A stretch of DNA of 64,000 nt from JACVRW01 sp963820315 (GTDB lineage Bacteria > Actinomycetota > Thermoleophilia > Solirubrobacterales > Thermoleophilaceae): assembly GCA_963820315.1 (NCBI GenBank), contig CAWFZK010000008.1:1-64000 (forward strand), given 5' to 3'. Shown in pieces: positions 27,492-37,716 of the stretch (position 1 is the first letter of the stretch; every line of letters begins with the position of its first letter). A program made the translations under genes and the position numbers. The notes under the pieces are model-generated. The model was not told the DNA's origin, searched no databases, and was given only the letters and a program-made list of their open reading frames with translations.

Positions 27492-29294
27492 GTGAGCAAG
27501 CTTCGCAAGGCGTTGGCAGGGGTGTTCGCCCTTGCCCTGGTGCTGGCCGGACTGGTCGCGGCCACCGCACAGGGCCAGGACGAGGACGGCGGGGACGACG
27601 GCAAGCAGGTCGTCTTCGACGTAGGCGACCCGCAGGGCATCGACAGCATGAGCCCGCTGATCGGCGTCACGGTCGCCGCCTACGAGGCCTGGAACATCCA
27701 GTACGCGACGCTCACCGACAAGGCGGCGAAGGACTTCTCGATCATTCCCGGTCTCGCCGAGTCGTGGGAAGGCTCGGAGGACGGGCTCACCTGGACCTAC
27801 AAGCTGCACCCTGACATGAAGTGGTCGGACGGCAAGCCGCTGACCGCCGAGGACATCGCCTGGACCATCAACACCTCGCGCGAGGAGGAGTGGTTCAACC
27901 ACTTCGCGGTCACCCAGAACCTGACCGCCAAGGCGATCGACGACACCACAGTCGAGATCAAGTCGAGCGTGCCGGACCCGAAGCTCCCGGTCATGGACGT
28001 CTACATCCTGCCCAAGCACATCTGGGGCGAGATGGACGCGGACGCGCGTGCGAAGTACGAGGCGACCGACGGGGTGGGCTCAGGTCCGTTCGTTCTCGAG
28101 GAGTTCAAGAAGGGTCAGTTCGCGCGCTTCCGGGCGAACCCCAACTACTGGCAGGGCAAGCCGGCCGTCGACAAGGTCGTCCTGCGCAAGTTCAACAACC
28201 CCGACGCGATGGTCGCCGCGCTCAAGACCGGCGAGCTCGACGCCGCCGAGGACATCCCCTCGAGCGGCTTCCACGAGCTCGAGGAGGACCCGAACATCGT
28301 CACGGTCGAGGGCAACCAGGGCGCGATGGGCGAGATCGCCATCAACGGCGGCGACGGGCTGAAGAAGCCGCATCCCGCGCTCGCCGACCCGAAGGTGCGC
28401 GAGGCAATCGGCCACGCGATCGACAGGGAGACGATCGTGGACCGGGCGCTCGAGGGGCTGGCCACGCCGCAGCAGACGCTGAGCACCTCGCCCGACCCGA
28501 AGTGGACGCCCGACCTCGATGACGGCACGCTGCCGAACTTCGACCTCGACCGGGCGAACGCGATCCTCGACGAGGCCGGCTACGAGGACACCGACGGCGA
28601 CGGCATCCGTGAGATGCCCGACGGCGGCGAGCCGCTCAACTTCCGCTACATGGTCCGCTCGGACAGCGTGAACGCGCAGCCGATCGCGGAGTTCTTCACC
28701 GGCTGGCTCAAGGAGATCGGCATCGGCACGACGCGCAAGGTCGTCGACGACAGCCAGCTCACCGAGATCATCGGCAAGGGCGACTACGACATGTTCTTCT
28801 GGGGCTGGACGCCGTTCGTCGACCCCGACACGATGCTGTCGTACTTCCAGTGCAACCAGATCGCGAGCGATCCGGAAGACCCGACGAACTACTACAACGA
28901 CGCGAACTACTGCGACCCGGGCTACGACAAGCTCTACGAGCAGCAGAAGGTCGAGCTCGACGACCAGAAGCGCGTCGAGATCGTCCACGAGATGCTCGAG
29001 CGGCAGGCGAAGTGGGGCGTCTACTTCACGCTCTACACGGAGCCCGACACGCAGGCGTACGTCAAGGATCGCTTCGAGGGCTGGGTGAAGCAGCCGGCCG
29101 AGACCGGCCCGGTGCTCTACTCGAACAGCTCGCCCACCTACGCACGCCTGAAGCCGGTGTCGGCCACTGCGAGCGGCGGCGATGACGGCGGCGGCAGCGG
29201 CGCCATAATCGCGATCGCGGTCGTGGCAGTGCTCGCAGTCGGCCTCGGGGCGTTCCTGCTCGGACGCCGCCGCACGGCTGACGAGCGGGAGTGA
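27492..29294 (+). CDS. ABC transporter substrate-binding protein, family 5, with C-terminal membrane anchor
   Basis: A 600-residue peptide/nickel-type binding protein. A signal-like segment (RKALAGVFALALVLAGLVAA) has no lipobox cysteine. The SBP_bac_5 domain spans about 45-540, with DGLTWTYKLHPDMKWSDGKP and LTAEDIAWTINTS near its start. After a glycine/aspartate-rich linker the protein ends in a transmembrane helix (IIAIAVVAVLAVGLGAFLLG) followed by RRR, so it is held to the membrane from the C-terminus instead of by a lipid. It starts at GTG 27492 after GAGGGGG and overlaps the permease gene by 4 bases. First gene of a complete Dpp/Opp-type operon. Confidence 0.92.
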   Translation: MSKLRKALAGVFALALVLAGLVAATAQGQDEDGGDDGKQVVFDVGDPQGIDSMSPLIGVTVAAYEAWNIQYATLTDKAAKDFSIIPGLAESWEGSEDGLTWTYKLHPDMKWSDGKPLTAEDIAWTINTSREEEWFNHFAVTQNLTAKAIDDTTVEIKSSVPDPKLPVMDVYILPKHIWGEMDADARAKYEATDGVGSGPFVLEEFKKGQFARFRANPNYWQGKPAVDKVVLRKFNNPDAMVAALKTGELDAAEDIPSSGFHELEEDPNIVTVEGNQGAMGEIAINGGDGLKKPHPALADPKVREAIGHAIDRETIVDRALEGLATPQQTLSTSPDPKWTPDLDDGTLPNFDLDRANAILDEAGYEDTDGDGIREMPDGGEPLNFRYMVRSDSVNAQPIAEFFTGWLKEIGIGTTRKVVDDSQLTEIIGKGDYDMFFWGWTPFVDPDTMLSYFQCNQIASDPEDPTNYYNDANYCDPGYDKLYEQQKVELDDQKRVEIVHEMLERQAKWGVYFTLYTEPDTQAYVKDRFEGWVKQPAETGPVLYSNSSPTYARLKPVSATASGGDDGGGSGAIIAIAVVAVLAVGLGAFLLGRRRTADERE

Positions 29295-30259
29295 GCGCGA
29301 GGTACATCCTAAGCAAGGTCCTCGGGTCGCTCGCGACCCTGTTCTTCGTCGTCTGCTTCAACTTCTTCCTGTTCCGGATCGTCTCGAGCAACCCGGTGGA
29401 CACGCTGTTCCGCGGGCGCAATCTGACGGAGTCGCAGAGGGACGAGCTCACGCACCAGTTCGGCCTCGACAAGTCGACCTGGGGGCAGTTCGTCGACTAC
29501 CTCCAGCAGACCGCGCAGCTCAACCTGGGGCGCTCGTATCAGACGAACCAGCCCGTCTGGGACGAGATCCTCGACGCGGCCGGGCCGACGATCGCGCTCG
29601 TGGGAGTCGCGGCGATCCTGTCGGCCGTCTTCGGCGTGATGCTCGGCATCGCGGCCGCCTGGCGCCGGCGCTCGAAGACCGACTACACGGTCACCGGCTT
29701 CACGATGACCACCTACTCGATGCCGGACTTCTGGCTCGGGATGCTGCTGCTCGTCGCGTTCGCCGTCGGGCTCGGCTGGTTCCCGACCGGAGGCATCGAG
29801 GACCCGGCGTCCACGGCCACGGGCATCTCCAAGCTCGCCGACCAGGCGCAGCACATGTTCCTGCCCGCGCTCACGCTGACGCTCGCCTACTTAGGCGAGT
29901 ACGCGATCGTGATGAGATCGTCGCTGCTCGACACGATGCGCGAGGACTACCTCGTGCTCGCGCGGGCCAAGGGGTTACGCGACGTGCTGGTCCGCAACCG
30001 CCACGCCGTCCCGAATGCGCTGCTGCCCGTGGTGGCGCTGATGGCGATCAACTTCGGCTTCGTGCTCTCGGGCGCCATCGCGGTCGAGGCGATCTTCTCG
30101 TGGCCGGGCCTCGGGCTGGCGAGCTATGAGGCGCTGAAGGGGCCGGACCTGCCGATGCTGCAGGGGATGTTCCTCGTGTTCAGCGCGGCGGTGATCGTCT
30201 TCAACCTGATCGCCGACCTGCTCTACGGCTATCTCGACCCGCGGGTGCGAAGGTCATGA
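29291..30259 (+). CDS. ABC transporter permease, DppB/OppB type
   Basis: A 322-residue inner-membrane permease. The N-terminal helix and FFLFRIVSSNPVDTLF segment, the domain LVGVAAILSAVFGVMLGIAA, and the EAA loop region YLVLARAKGLRDVLVRNRHA are typical of DppB. Six transmembrane helices are apparent. GTG 29291 overlaps the binding-protein stop as GTGA. It pairs with the DppC-like protein to form the channel for short peptides or similar solutes. Confidence 0.93.
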   Translation: MSARYILSKVLGSLATLFFVVCFNFFLFRIVSSNPVDTLFRGRNLTESQRDELTHQFGLDKSTWGQFVDYLQQTAQLNLGRSYQTNQPVWDEILDAAGPTIALVGVAAILSAVFGVMLGIAAAWRRRSKTDYTVTGFTMTTYSMPDFWLGMLLLVAFAVGLGWFPTGGIEDPASTATGISKLADQAQHMFLPALTLTLAYLGEYAIVMRSSLLDTMREDYLVLARAKGLRDVLVRNRHAVPNALLPVVALMAINFGFVLSGAIAVEAIFSWPGLGLASYEALKGPDLPMLQGMFLVFSAAVIVFNLIADLLYGYLDPRVRRS

Positions 30260-31167
30260 ACGCGGTCGCGGTCCCCTCGCGTCGGCAGATCACCTGGCAG
30301 CGCCGCCGGCGGGCGATGGCGGCCTCGTGGCGCGACTTCCGTGGCCACCGGCCGGGGATGGTCGGCCTCGTGGTCCTCGCGCTGATCGCGCTGATGGCGC
30401 TGGCGGCGCCGCTGATCGCCGACGAGTCCGGGCTGCGGGCGATCAACACGACCGAGAACCCGGTCTGGGCGAACCCCTCCGACTTCGGGCCGCTCGGCAC
30501 CGACAACTTCGGCCGCAGCGTGTGGACGCAGTTCGTCTGGGGCGCGCGCATCAGCCTGATCGTCGGCCTCGCCGCGACGGTGCTCGCGATGGTGATCGGG
30601 TCGGTCGTCGGCATCGTCGCCGGCTTCCTCGGCGGCATCGTCGGCTCGATCCTGATGCGGGTGACCGAGTGGTTCCTCGTGATCCCCTTCCTGCCGCTCG
30701 CGATCGTGCTGGCAGCGATCCTGGGCCCGTCGATCGAGAACATCATCCTCGTCATCGGGATCACGTCGTGGCCGTCGACGGCGCGTGTGATCTGCGCCCA
30801 GGTGCTGACGCTCAGGGAGCGCGACTACGTGGACCGCAGCCGGGCGCTCGGCGCAACCAACTGGCACCTGATGACGCGCCACGTGGTGCCGAACGTCGCG
30901 CCACTGATCCTCGCCAACACGACGCTCACCGTGCCGGTCGTGATCCTCTCGGAGGCGACCCTGTCGTTCCTCGGCTTCGGCGACCCGGCGAACATCTCCT
31001 GGGGCACGATGCTCGACCAGGCCTTCGAGGCCGGCGCGATCACGAAGCAGGCCTGGTGGTACTTCATCCCGCCCGGGCTCGGCGTCCTGCTCGTCGCCCT
31101 GTCGTTCACGCTGATCGGCACCGCGCTCGAGGAGATCCTCGATCCGCGGCTGAAGGAGCGCGGATGA
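30256..31167 (+). CDS. ABC transporter permease, DppC/OppC type
   Basis: A 303-residue permease with the OppC N-terminal domain (GHRPGMVGLVVLALIALMAL), the GPLGTDNFGRSVWTQFVWGA signature of DppC, and the EAA loop DYVDRSRALGATNWHLMTRH. It has about six membrane helices. ATG 30256 overlaps the DppB stop as ATGA. It is the second channel subunit of the importer. Confidence 0.93.
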   Translation: MNAVAVPSRRQITWQRRRRAMAASWRDFRGHRPGMVGLVVLALIALMALAAPLIADESGLRAINTTENPVWANPSDFGPLGTDNFGRSVWTQFVWGARISLIVGLAATVLAMVIGSVVGIVAGFLGGIVGSILMRVTEWFLVIPFLPLAIVLAAILGPSIENIILVIGITSWPSTARVICAQVLTLRERDYVDRSRALGATNWHLMTRHVVPNVAPLILANTTLTVPVVILSEATLSFLGFGDPANISWGTMLDQAFEAGAITKQAWWYFIPPGLGVLLVALSFTLIGTALEEILDPRLKERG

Positions 31168-32153
31168 GCAGCGAAGAGCACTTCCTGCGGGTCCGCGACC
31201 TGCATGTGACCTACGCGCCGCGTGGCGCGGCGGTGCCGGCGGTGCGCGGCGTCGACCTCGACCTCCACCCAGGCGAGACGCTCGGGCTGGCGGGCGAGTC
31301 GGGCTGCGGCAAGTCCTCGATGGCGGCCGCGCTGCTCAGGCTGCTGCCGAAGGGCACGAAGGTGACCGGCGAGGTGCTGCTCGACGGCGAGGACGTGCTG
31401 AAGATGAGGCCGGGGCGCCTGCGCGCCGTGCGCTGGACCGATCTCGCGATCGTCTTCCAGGGCGCGCTCCACACGCTCAACCCGGTGCAGCGTGTCGGCG
31501 ATCAGATCGGCGAGGCCATCCGGCTGCACTCGAAGGACGGGCGCGGCAAGGTGTCGACGCGCGTCGGTGAGCTGCTCGAACTGGTGGGGCTCCCCGCCCG
31601 GCGCGCGAGCGCCTATCCACACGAGCTCTCGGGGGGCCAGCGCCAGCGCGTGCTGATCGGGCTCGCGCTCGCCTGCGAGCCGCGCCTGCTCGTCGCCGAC
31701 GAGCCCACCACCGCGCTCGACGTGATGGTCCAGGCCCAGGTGCTGCGGCTGCTCGAGGACCTCCAGAAGGAGTTCGGCCTGGGGATCATCTTCATCACGC
31801 ACGACCTGTCGACCCTCGCGGACCTCTCCGACCGGATCGCGGTGATGTACGCGGGCCGGATCGTCGAGCAGGGACCGGCCGAGGAGGTCTTCACCAACGC
31901 GGCGCACCCCTACACGCGCGCGCTCGGGGGCGCCTTTCCGATCATCGGCGACCCGGCCTTCCGGATGAACCCGTCCGGCGTGGCCGGTGACCCACCAGAC
32001 CCGCGCCTGCTGCCGCGCGGTTGTCCGTTCCACCCGCGCTGCGCCTCGGCGATCGACATCTGCCCGTCGACCGAGGTCGAGCTGTGGCCGGCTGGCGAGG
32101 GCCGCGAGGCGGCCTGCGTGCACGCGTCCGGCGCGCCGGTGGCGACTACATGA
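31164..32153 (+). CDS. ABC transporter ATP-binding protein, DppD/OppD type
   Basis: A 329-residue ATPase. Walker A GESGCGKSS, signature LSGGQRQRVLIGLALACEPR, Walker B LLVADEPTTALD and H-loop FITHDLS are present. The C-terminal oligopeptide/dipeptide domain has the cysteine cluster GCPFHPRCASAIDICPS that in this family can carry an iron-sulfur centre. ATG 31164 overlaps the DppC stop by 4 bases. It powers import together with the following ATPase. Confidence 0.94.
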   Translation: MSSEEHFLRVRDLHVTYAPRGAAVPAVRGVDLDLHPGETLGLAGESGCGKSSMAAALLRLLPKGTKVTGEVLLDGEDVLKMRPGRLRAVRWTDLAIVFQGALHTLNPVQRVGDQIGEAIRLHSKDGRGKVSTRVGELLELVGLPARRASAYPHELSGGQRQRVLIGLALACEPRLLVADEPTTALDVMVQAQVLRLLEDLQKEFGLGIIFITHDLSTLADLSDRIAVMYAGRIVEQGPAEEVFTNAAHPYTRALGGAFPIIGDPAFRMNPSGVAGDPPDPRLLPRGCPFHPRCASAIDICPSTEVELWPAGEGREAACVHASGAPVATT

Positions 32154-33127
32154 ACACGGACGCCCCCCTGCTCGAGGTGAGCGGCCTGCACGTCGGCTAC
32201 GACGTCAAGGGCGGCGTCGCGCGGGCCGTCGACGGCGTCGACCTCTCGATGAACAGCGGCGAGATCGTCGCGCTCGTGGGCGAGTCGGGCTGCGGCAAGA
32301 CGACGCTCGCCCGGACGATCATGGGCCTGCGCATCCCGGACCAGGGCGAGATCCGCTTCCGCGGCGAGACGCTCGGCCGCGACAAACGGCGGCTGCGCGA
32401 GCACCGCAGGCACGCACAGATGATCTTCCAGGACCCGACGGGCGCGCTGAACGCGCGCCAGACCATCTACGAGGCCGTGGCCGAGGGCCTGCGCATCCAG
32501 GGCATCGAGGGCAACGAGGAGCAACTCGTGGCGGACGCGCTGTCACGCGCCGGCCTGCGCCCGCCGGAGAGCTTCTTCACGCGCTACCCGTACGAGGTCT
32601 CGGGCGGGCAGCGCCAGCGCGTGATCATCGCCGGCGCGATGGTGCTCAACCCGAGCCTGCTCGTCGCCGACGAGCCGGTCTCCGCTCTCGACGCGTCGGT
32701 GCGCGGCGAGATCCTCGCGCTGATGCTGAAGCTGGTGCGCGAGACCGGCGTGGGGATGCTCGTGGTCACGCATGACCTCGGGCTCGCCTGGAACGTCGCG
32801 AACCGCGTGGCCGTCATGTACCTCGGCCGCATCATCGAGGAGGGCCCCACCGAGGAGATCCTCATAGCGCCGAAGCACCCCTACACGCGCGCGCTGCTGT
32901 CGGTGGTTCCCGAGGTGGAGGAGATGGAGCAGCAGATCCTCACGGGCGAGGCGCCCGACCCGACGCGCATCCCTCCGGGCTGCCGCTTTCACCCGCGCTG
33001 CCCGGTCGTGGAGTCGGGCGAGGCGGAGCGGCTCGGCATCCTCGAGCGCTGCCGCAGCGAGGACCCGCTCATGGTTCCCGCGTGTCACGCTGTCGCCCTG
33101 CCCGCCGCCTCCGGAGAGCCCGCATGA
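32150..33127 (+). CDS. ABC transporter ATP-binding protein, DppF/OppF type
   Basis: A 325-residue ATPase. Walker A GESGCGKTT, FQDPTGALNARQTI (Q-loop), signature VSGGQRQRVIIAGAMVLNPS, Walker B LLVADEPVSALD and H-loop VVTHDLG are seen. The C-terminal CRFHPRCP/C...C cluster is present. ATG 32150 overlaps the previous stop by 4 bases and its own stop overlaps the Rieske gene start. This places the oxygenase in the transporter operon. Confidence 0.94.
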   Translation: MNTDAPLLEVSGLHVGYDVKGGVARAVDGVDLSMNSGEIVALVGESGCGKTTLARTIMGLRIPDQGEIRFRGETLGRDKRRLREHRRHAQMIFQDPTGALNARQTIYEAVAEGLRIQGIEGNEEQLVADALSRAGLRPPESFFTRYPYEVSGGQRQRVIIAGAMVLNPSLLVADEPVSALDASVRGEILALMLKLVRETGVGMLVVTHDLGLAWNVANRVAVMYLGRIIEEGPTEEILIAPKHPYTRALLSVVPEVEEMEQQILTGEAPDPTRIPPGCRFHPRCPVVESGEAERLGILERCRSEDPLMVPACHAVALPAASGEPA

Positions 33128-34209
33128 CCGACACCCTTCCCTACAGCTGGTACACCGATCCCGACGTGCTCGCGCGGGAGCGCGCTCGCCTGTTCTCCTC
33201 CGCATGGCAGTACGCGGGCCACAGCGGCGAGCTCGCCGAACCGGGCTCCTACCTGACGCTGCACGTCGGCGAGGTGCCGCTGGTGGTCGTCCGCGACCGC
33301 GAGGGGACCGGGACGCTGCGCGCCTTCGTCAACGTCTGCCGCCACCGCGGCGCCGAGGTTGTCACCGGCCGCGGCAGCTGCACGACGCTCCAGTGCCACT
33401 ACCACGCCTGGACCTATGGCCTCGACGGCAAGCTGCGCGCGGCGCCGCGCTCGGAGGCCGACCCCGGCTTCGACAGCGAGGCGCTCGGCCTCAAGCCGGC
33501 GCAGGTCGACACATGGGGGCCGCTCGTCTTCGTGAACGCCGACGCGTCGGCGCCGCCGCTCGCCGAGACGCTCGGCGAGCTGCCCGAGATCGTGCGCCGC
33601 GCCGGCCTCGACCTCGACGCGCTCGAGTTCCACGAGCGGGTGTCGTTCTCGCTCGACGCCAACTGGAAGATCGCCGTCGAGAACTACCTCGAGTGCTACC
33701 ACTGCGCCGTCGCGCACCCGAGCTTCAGCGAGGTGATCGACGTGCGCCCGGACCGCTATCTGCTCGAGGGCCATCCGACCTTCGGCAGCCATTACGCGAG
33801 CCCGCGCACGCCGTCGACGGCCGGCAACGGGAACGGCGAGGTCGAGGGCCAGTTCCACCTGATCTGGCCGAACATCAAGGTCAACGTGATGCCCGGGCGA
33901 GCGAACCTGTCGGTCGGCCCGCTCGTGCCGAACGGGACGGACAGCACCGACGGCTTCCTCGACTACTTCTTCGGGCCCGACTGCGACCCGGACTGGATCG
34001 CCGACTACCTGAAGCTCGACTACCAGGTGGGCGACGAGGACCGGGTGCTGGTCGAGTCGGTCCAGCGCGGGATGCGCTCAGGCGCGTTCGAGCGCGGTCG
34101 CCTGATGCTCCCGTCGGAGGAGCTGATCGGCGAGTTCCAGCGCTGGGTCGCCGGGAGGCTCGATCAGACGCCGTCGCGCGGGAACGACAGCTCCCACGTG
34201 CGCGAGTAG
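33124..34209 (+). CDS. Rieske [2Fe-2S] ring-hydroxylating oxygenase alpha subunit family protein
   Basis: A 361-residue oxygenase. The Rieske domain (residues 30-130) has VCRHRGAEV and CHYHAWTYGLDG, giving the Cys-His/Cys-His ligands of the 2Fe-2S cluster. The catalytic domain has ENYLECYHCAVAHPSFSE, with the two histidines that bind mononuclear iron, and a later aspartate in the DYFF region. The layout resembles carnitine/choline-type monooxygenases as much as aromatic dioxygenases. ATG 33124 overlaps the DppF stop, so it probably acts on the imported solute. Its reductase is not in the window. The 3' end overlaps the convergent hydrolase by 46 bases. Confidence 0.9.
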   Translation: MTDTLPYSWYTDPDVLARERARLFSSAWQYAGHSGELAEPGSYLTLHVGEVPLVVVRDREGTGTLRAFVNVCRHRGAEVVTGRGSCTTLQCHYHAWTYGLDGKLRAAPRSEADPGFDSEALGLKPAQVDTWGPLVFVNADASAPPLAETLGELPEIVRRAGLDLDALEFHERVSFSLDANWKIAVENYLECYHCAVAHPSFSEVIDVRPDRYLLEGHPTFGSHYASPRTPSTAGNGNGEVEGQFHLIWPNIKVNVMPGRANLSVGPLVPNGTDSTDGFLDYFFGPDCDPDWIADYLKLDYQVGDEDRVLVESVQRGMRSGAFERGRLMLPSEELIGEFQRWVAGRLDQTPSRGNDSSHVRE

Positions 34210-36093
34210 ACGAGCTCGTCGCCCTCGTAGGCCTCCAGCCGCTGGCTGACGAGGAACTCGGTGGCCGTCGAGGTCATCCTGTTCTGCGTGTCGACGCGCG
34301 CGTGCCAGGAGTCGCGCGCAAGCGTCGAGCTACAGCGTGACTCGACCGTGGCCGAGAGCGGGTCGCCGTCCACGATCCGGTAGCTCGTGACGCTCGTGTC
34401 GTCCATCTCGGTGCGCGCCTCGGCGAGCCGCCGGCGGCCGCCCACGTCCCACTCGAACACCGTCTCGTGCACGCCGGTCTCAGGGTCGTGGCGGTTCTCG
34501 CGGCTCGTCGGCGCCGGCTCGATCACCTCGACGGCGAGCGGCTCCGCCCACTCCGGCGGGCCGAAGGGCGGCGGCTCGGGCTCGTCGCCGCGCGGGCGCA
34601 CGGGCAGCCGCAGGCGCCCGTCCAGGATCGTGAGCGTGACCGGCTGCGGTGAGGGCCAGGCCCAGGGCCAGTAGGCGCTCGACAGCGCCACCTGCAAGCG
34701 GTGGCCGGCCGGCACGACATGCCCGATCGCGTCGAGCCGCACCGTCACGTCGTAGAGCCGGCCGGGCTGGAGGCGCTCGACCTTGTCGTGACCATCGCGG
34801 TGGGTGAGGTTGAGGACCCCGCGGGTGATCAGCAGCGAGGAGCCGTCCGGCGCAACGCTGCAGAGGCGCACCGCGACGAGCGCCTCGGGGCGGTCCGACT
34901 CGAACGTCAGCTCGACCTCAGGGAAGCCGAGGATGTCGAACGGCTGCTCGTCGAGCGCCGGGAACGTGAACACCGCCGAGCGCGCGTTCTCCGCTCGCTG
35001 ATCGGGCGGCCAGTCGCCCTGACCGCCGTCCGCGCACCACGCGCCGGCGTCGGCGCCCGTCGACTCGACGCTGCGTGTGGGTGAGCGGGAAGACGCCCGG
35101 CAGGTCGAGCTCGCGCAGCTCGATCTGCCGCGACGGCCACTGCGCCTCCGTAACCCAGTGACCCGGCCGCTCGGCGTAGTGGTCCGCGGGCGGCAGCGCG
35201 TCCTGGACCCAGGCGCGCAGGACGGGCTCGTCCATGATGCCGGTGTCGATGCCCTTGAGCCACTGGTCCCACCAGCGCAGGCACTCCTGAAGGAAGCCGA
35301 TGCTGGGGCCGGGCTCCCCGTCCTGCGGGAAGGCGTGCGACCAGGGGCCGATCAGCCCCTTGCGCGGCCCGGGCAGGCCCGCGACGAGCCGCGGCACCGC
35401 GTTCGAGTAGCCGTCCGCCCAGCCGCCGACGGCGTATACGGCGGCCTCGATCTGCGAGTAGTCCTCGCAGACGGAGCCCTGGCGCCAGTAGTCGTCACGG
35501 CGCTGATGGCCGAGCCAGGCCTCGATGTAGGAGGGCGTTTCCTCCATGCGCCGGAACCAGGTGTCGCGCCAACCGTCCCCGACGGCAGCAGGGTCGGGGG
35601 GCTGAGCGCACAGCGTCAGCATGGTCGCCGCCCAGGGGAGCATGTCCACGCCGAGCACGCAGCCGCCGACGTAGTGCACGTCGTCCGAGTAGCGATCGTC
35701 GCTCGCGCACATCGAGATCACGGCCTTCAGTGCCGGCGGCCGGCGCGCGGCCACCTGCAGGCCGTTGAAGCCGCCCCAGGAGATCCCGAACATCCCGACC
35801 GTGCCGCTGCACCAGGGCTGCTCGGCGAGCCAGGCGATCACCTCGAGAGCGTCGTCCTGCTCCCGGGGCAGGTACTCGTCGAGCAGGATGCCGTCGGAGT
35901 CGCCGGTGCCGCGCAGGTCGACGCGCACGCCCGCGTAGCCGAAGCCGGCGAAGTACGGGTGGTGGTACGAGTCGCGCTTGGCGAAGGCGTCGCCCTTGCG
36001 GTACGGGATGTACTCGAGGACCGCGGGAACGGGGTCCTGCTCGGCGTCCTCGGGCAGCCAGATGCGCGCGGCGAGCCGGGTGCCGTCGGACAT
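34164..36093 (-). CDS. CocE/NonD family hydrolase (X-Pro dipeptidyl-peptidase-like), frameshift near 35066
   Basis: About 642 residues after correction. The alpha/beta-hydrolase domain opens SDGTRLAARIWLPEDAEQD and has GTVGMFGISWGGFNGLQVAA (nucleophile serine in GISWGG) and GPWSHAFPQDGEP, which carries the likely histidine. The C-terminal jelly-roll domain (TFPALDEQPFDILGFPEVEL onward) is in another frame; the break falls near 35060-35070. ATG 36093 is the first good start, although homology begins a few residues earlier. Such enzymes hydrolyse esters, amides or X-Pro peptides. It is divergent from the aldehyde dehydrogenase gene. Confidence 0.87.
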
Positions 36094-36174
36094 CGGGATC
36101 CAGGCTGTGATCGATGCGCCGGACGGCGCGAGGGAACTCGGTGCGAGCGGGCAAGGCTGTGCGAGTCTACGGCC

Positions 36175-37716
36175 ATGGGCACGCGTCTGACCTACACGAG
36201 CGGCGCGCTCGCGGGCGAGACCGACGACGAGTTCGAGGCGAAGCTCGCGGAGGCGCGCGCCGATTCGAGCGAGCCGCTCCCGCACCTGATCGACGGCGAG
36301 GACGACGTCGCCGGCGATACCTTCAGCCGCTTCGACCCCGCCGCCGAGGGCGCCGTGGCGAGCCAGGCTCACGACGGGACGCCGCAGATCGTGAGCCGCG
36401 CCGTCGCGGCGGCGCACGCCGCCGAGCCGGCCTGGGCGTCCACCTCGTACGGCGAGCGCTGCGAGCACATGCGCGCGGTGGCGCGCGGCATCGGCGAGCG
36501 TCATCTCGAGCTGGCCGCGGTCGCGAGCCTCGAGACCGGCAAGACGCGCACCGAGTCGATCCTCGAGGTCCAGGAGGCGGTGGACCTGATCACCACCTAC
36601 GCCGACCTGATGGAGCAGAACGAGGGCTACGTCAAGCCGCTCCAGAGCTACGTCGAGGGCGAGCGAAACACGGACGTGCTGCTGCCCTACGGCGTCTTCG
36701 CGGTGATCTCGCCGTTCAACTTCCCCGTCGCCCTCGCGGTCAACATGCTGAGCGCGGCGCTGATCGCCGGCAACACGGTCGTGCTGAAGCCCTCCGAGGA
36801 GGCGCCCTGGTCCGGCGCGATCCTCGGCCAGATCGCGCGCGACGCGGAGCTGCCGCCCGGCGTCCTGAATGTGGTCCACGGCGGCCCGGCGACGGGGCGC
36901 GCGCTCGTCGACGGCGGGATCGACGGAGTCGCCTTCACGGGCTCCGCCGAGGTGGGCAGGGCGATCGCCCGCAAGCTCCACGACGGCCCCTTCGCGCGCC
37001 CCGCGCTCACGGAGATGGGCGGCAAGAACCCGGCGATCGTCGCCTCGAGCGCCGACCTCCAGAGCGCCGCCGAGGGCGTCGCCCGCTCGGCGTACGGGCT
37101 CTCGGGCCAGAAGTGCAGCGCCTGCTCGCGGGCGATCGTGCTCGACGACGTCCACGACGAGTTCGTCGAGCGGCTCGCCGAGTTCAGCGGCGGCCTCAAG
37201 CTCGGCGACCCCTCCGAGCGCGACGCCTTCCTCGGCCCCGTCATCAACGAGGTGAGCTCCGCGCGCTTCGAGACCGCCGTCGCCGACGCCGGCCGCGACG
37301 GCGAGCTGGCGGCCGGCGGCGGGCGGCCCGAGCGGCCCGGACACTTCGTCGAGCCGACCGTCGTGACCGGGCTGCCGAAGGGCCACCGGCTCGAGCGCGA
37401 CGAGCTCTTCCTGCCGTTCGTGACCGTCACGCGCGTGAGCTCGTTCGACGAGGCGCTCGCCGAGGCGAACGCCCCCGCCTACGGCCTGACGGCGGGCGTC
37501 TTCAGCGAGGATCCCGCCGAGAAGGAGCGCTTCCTGGCGGAGATCGAAGCCGGCGTCGTCTACGTGAACCGGCGCGCGGGCGCCACCACCGGCGCCTGGC
37601 CGGGGACGCAGACCTTCGCGGGCTGGAAGTCGAGCGGCACGACCGGCAAGGGCGGGCTCGGCCCCTGGTACCTGCCGCAGTTCATGCGCGAGCAGAGCCG
37701 GACGGTCGTGGGCTGA
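36175..37716 (+). CDS. NAD(P)-dependent aldehyde dehydrogenase
   Basis: A 513-residue ALDH. GVFAVISPFNFPVALAVNML and NTVVLKPSEEAPWSG form the cofactor site, FTGSAEVGRAIARKL the G-motif, TEMGGKNPAIV holds the general-base glutamate and GLSGQKCSACSR the nucleophilic cysteine. The C-terminal GWKSSGTTGKGGLGPWYLPQ resembles delta-1-pyrroline-5-carboxylate dehydrogenases. It would oxidise a semialdehyde to the acid, perhaps the product of the neighbouring aminotransferase. ATG 36175. The 3' end overlaps the convergent aminotransferase by 35 bases. Confidence 0.92.
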   Translation: MGTRLTYTSGALAGETDDEFEAKLAEARADSSEPLPHLIDGEDDVAGDTFSRFDPAAEGAVASQAHDGTPQIVSRAVAAAHAAEPAWASTSYGERCEHMRAVARGIGERHLELAAVASLETGKTRTESILEVQEAVDLITTYADLMEQNEGYVKPLQSYVEGERNTDVLLPYGVFAVISPFNFPVALAVNMLSAALIAGNTVVLKPSEEAPWSGAILGQIARDAELPPGVLNVVHGGPATGRALVDGGIDGVAFTGSAEVGRAIARKLHDGPFARPALTEMGGKNPAIVASSADLQSAAEGVARSAYGLSGQKCSACSRAIVLDDVHDEFVERLAEFSGGLKLGDPSERDAFLGPVINEVSSARFETAVADAGRDGELAAGGGRPERPGHFVEPTVVTGLPKGHRLERDELFLPFVTVTRVSSFDEALAEANAPAYGLTAGVFSEDPAEKERFLAEIEAGVVYVNRRAGATTGAWPGTQTFAGWKSSGTTGKGGLGPWYLPQFMREQSRTVVG

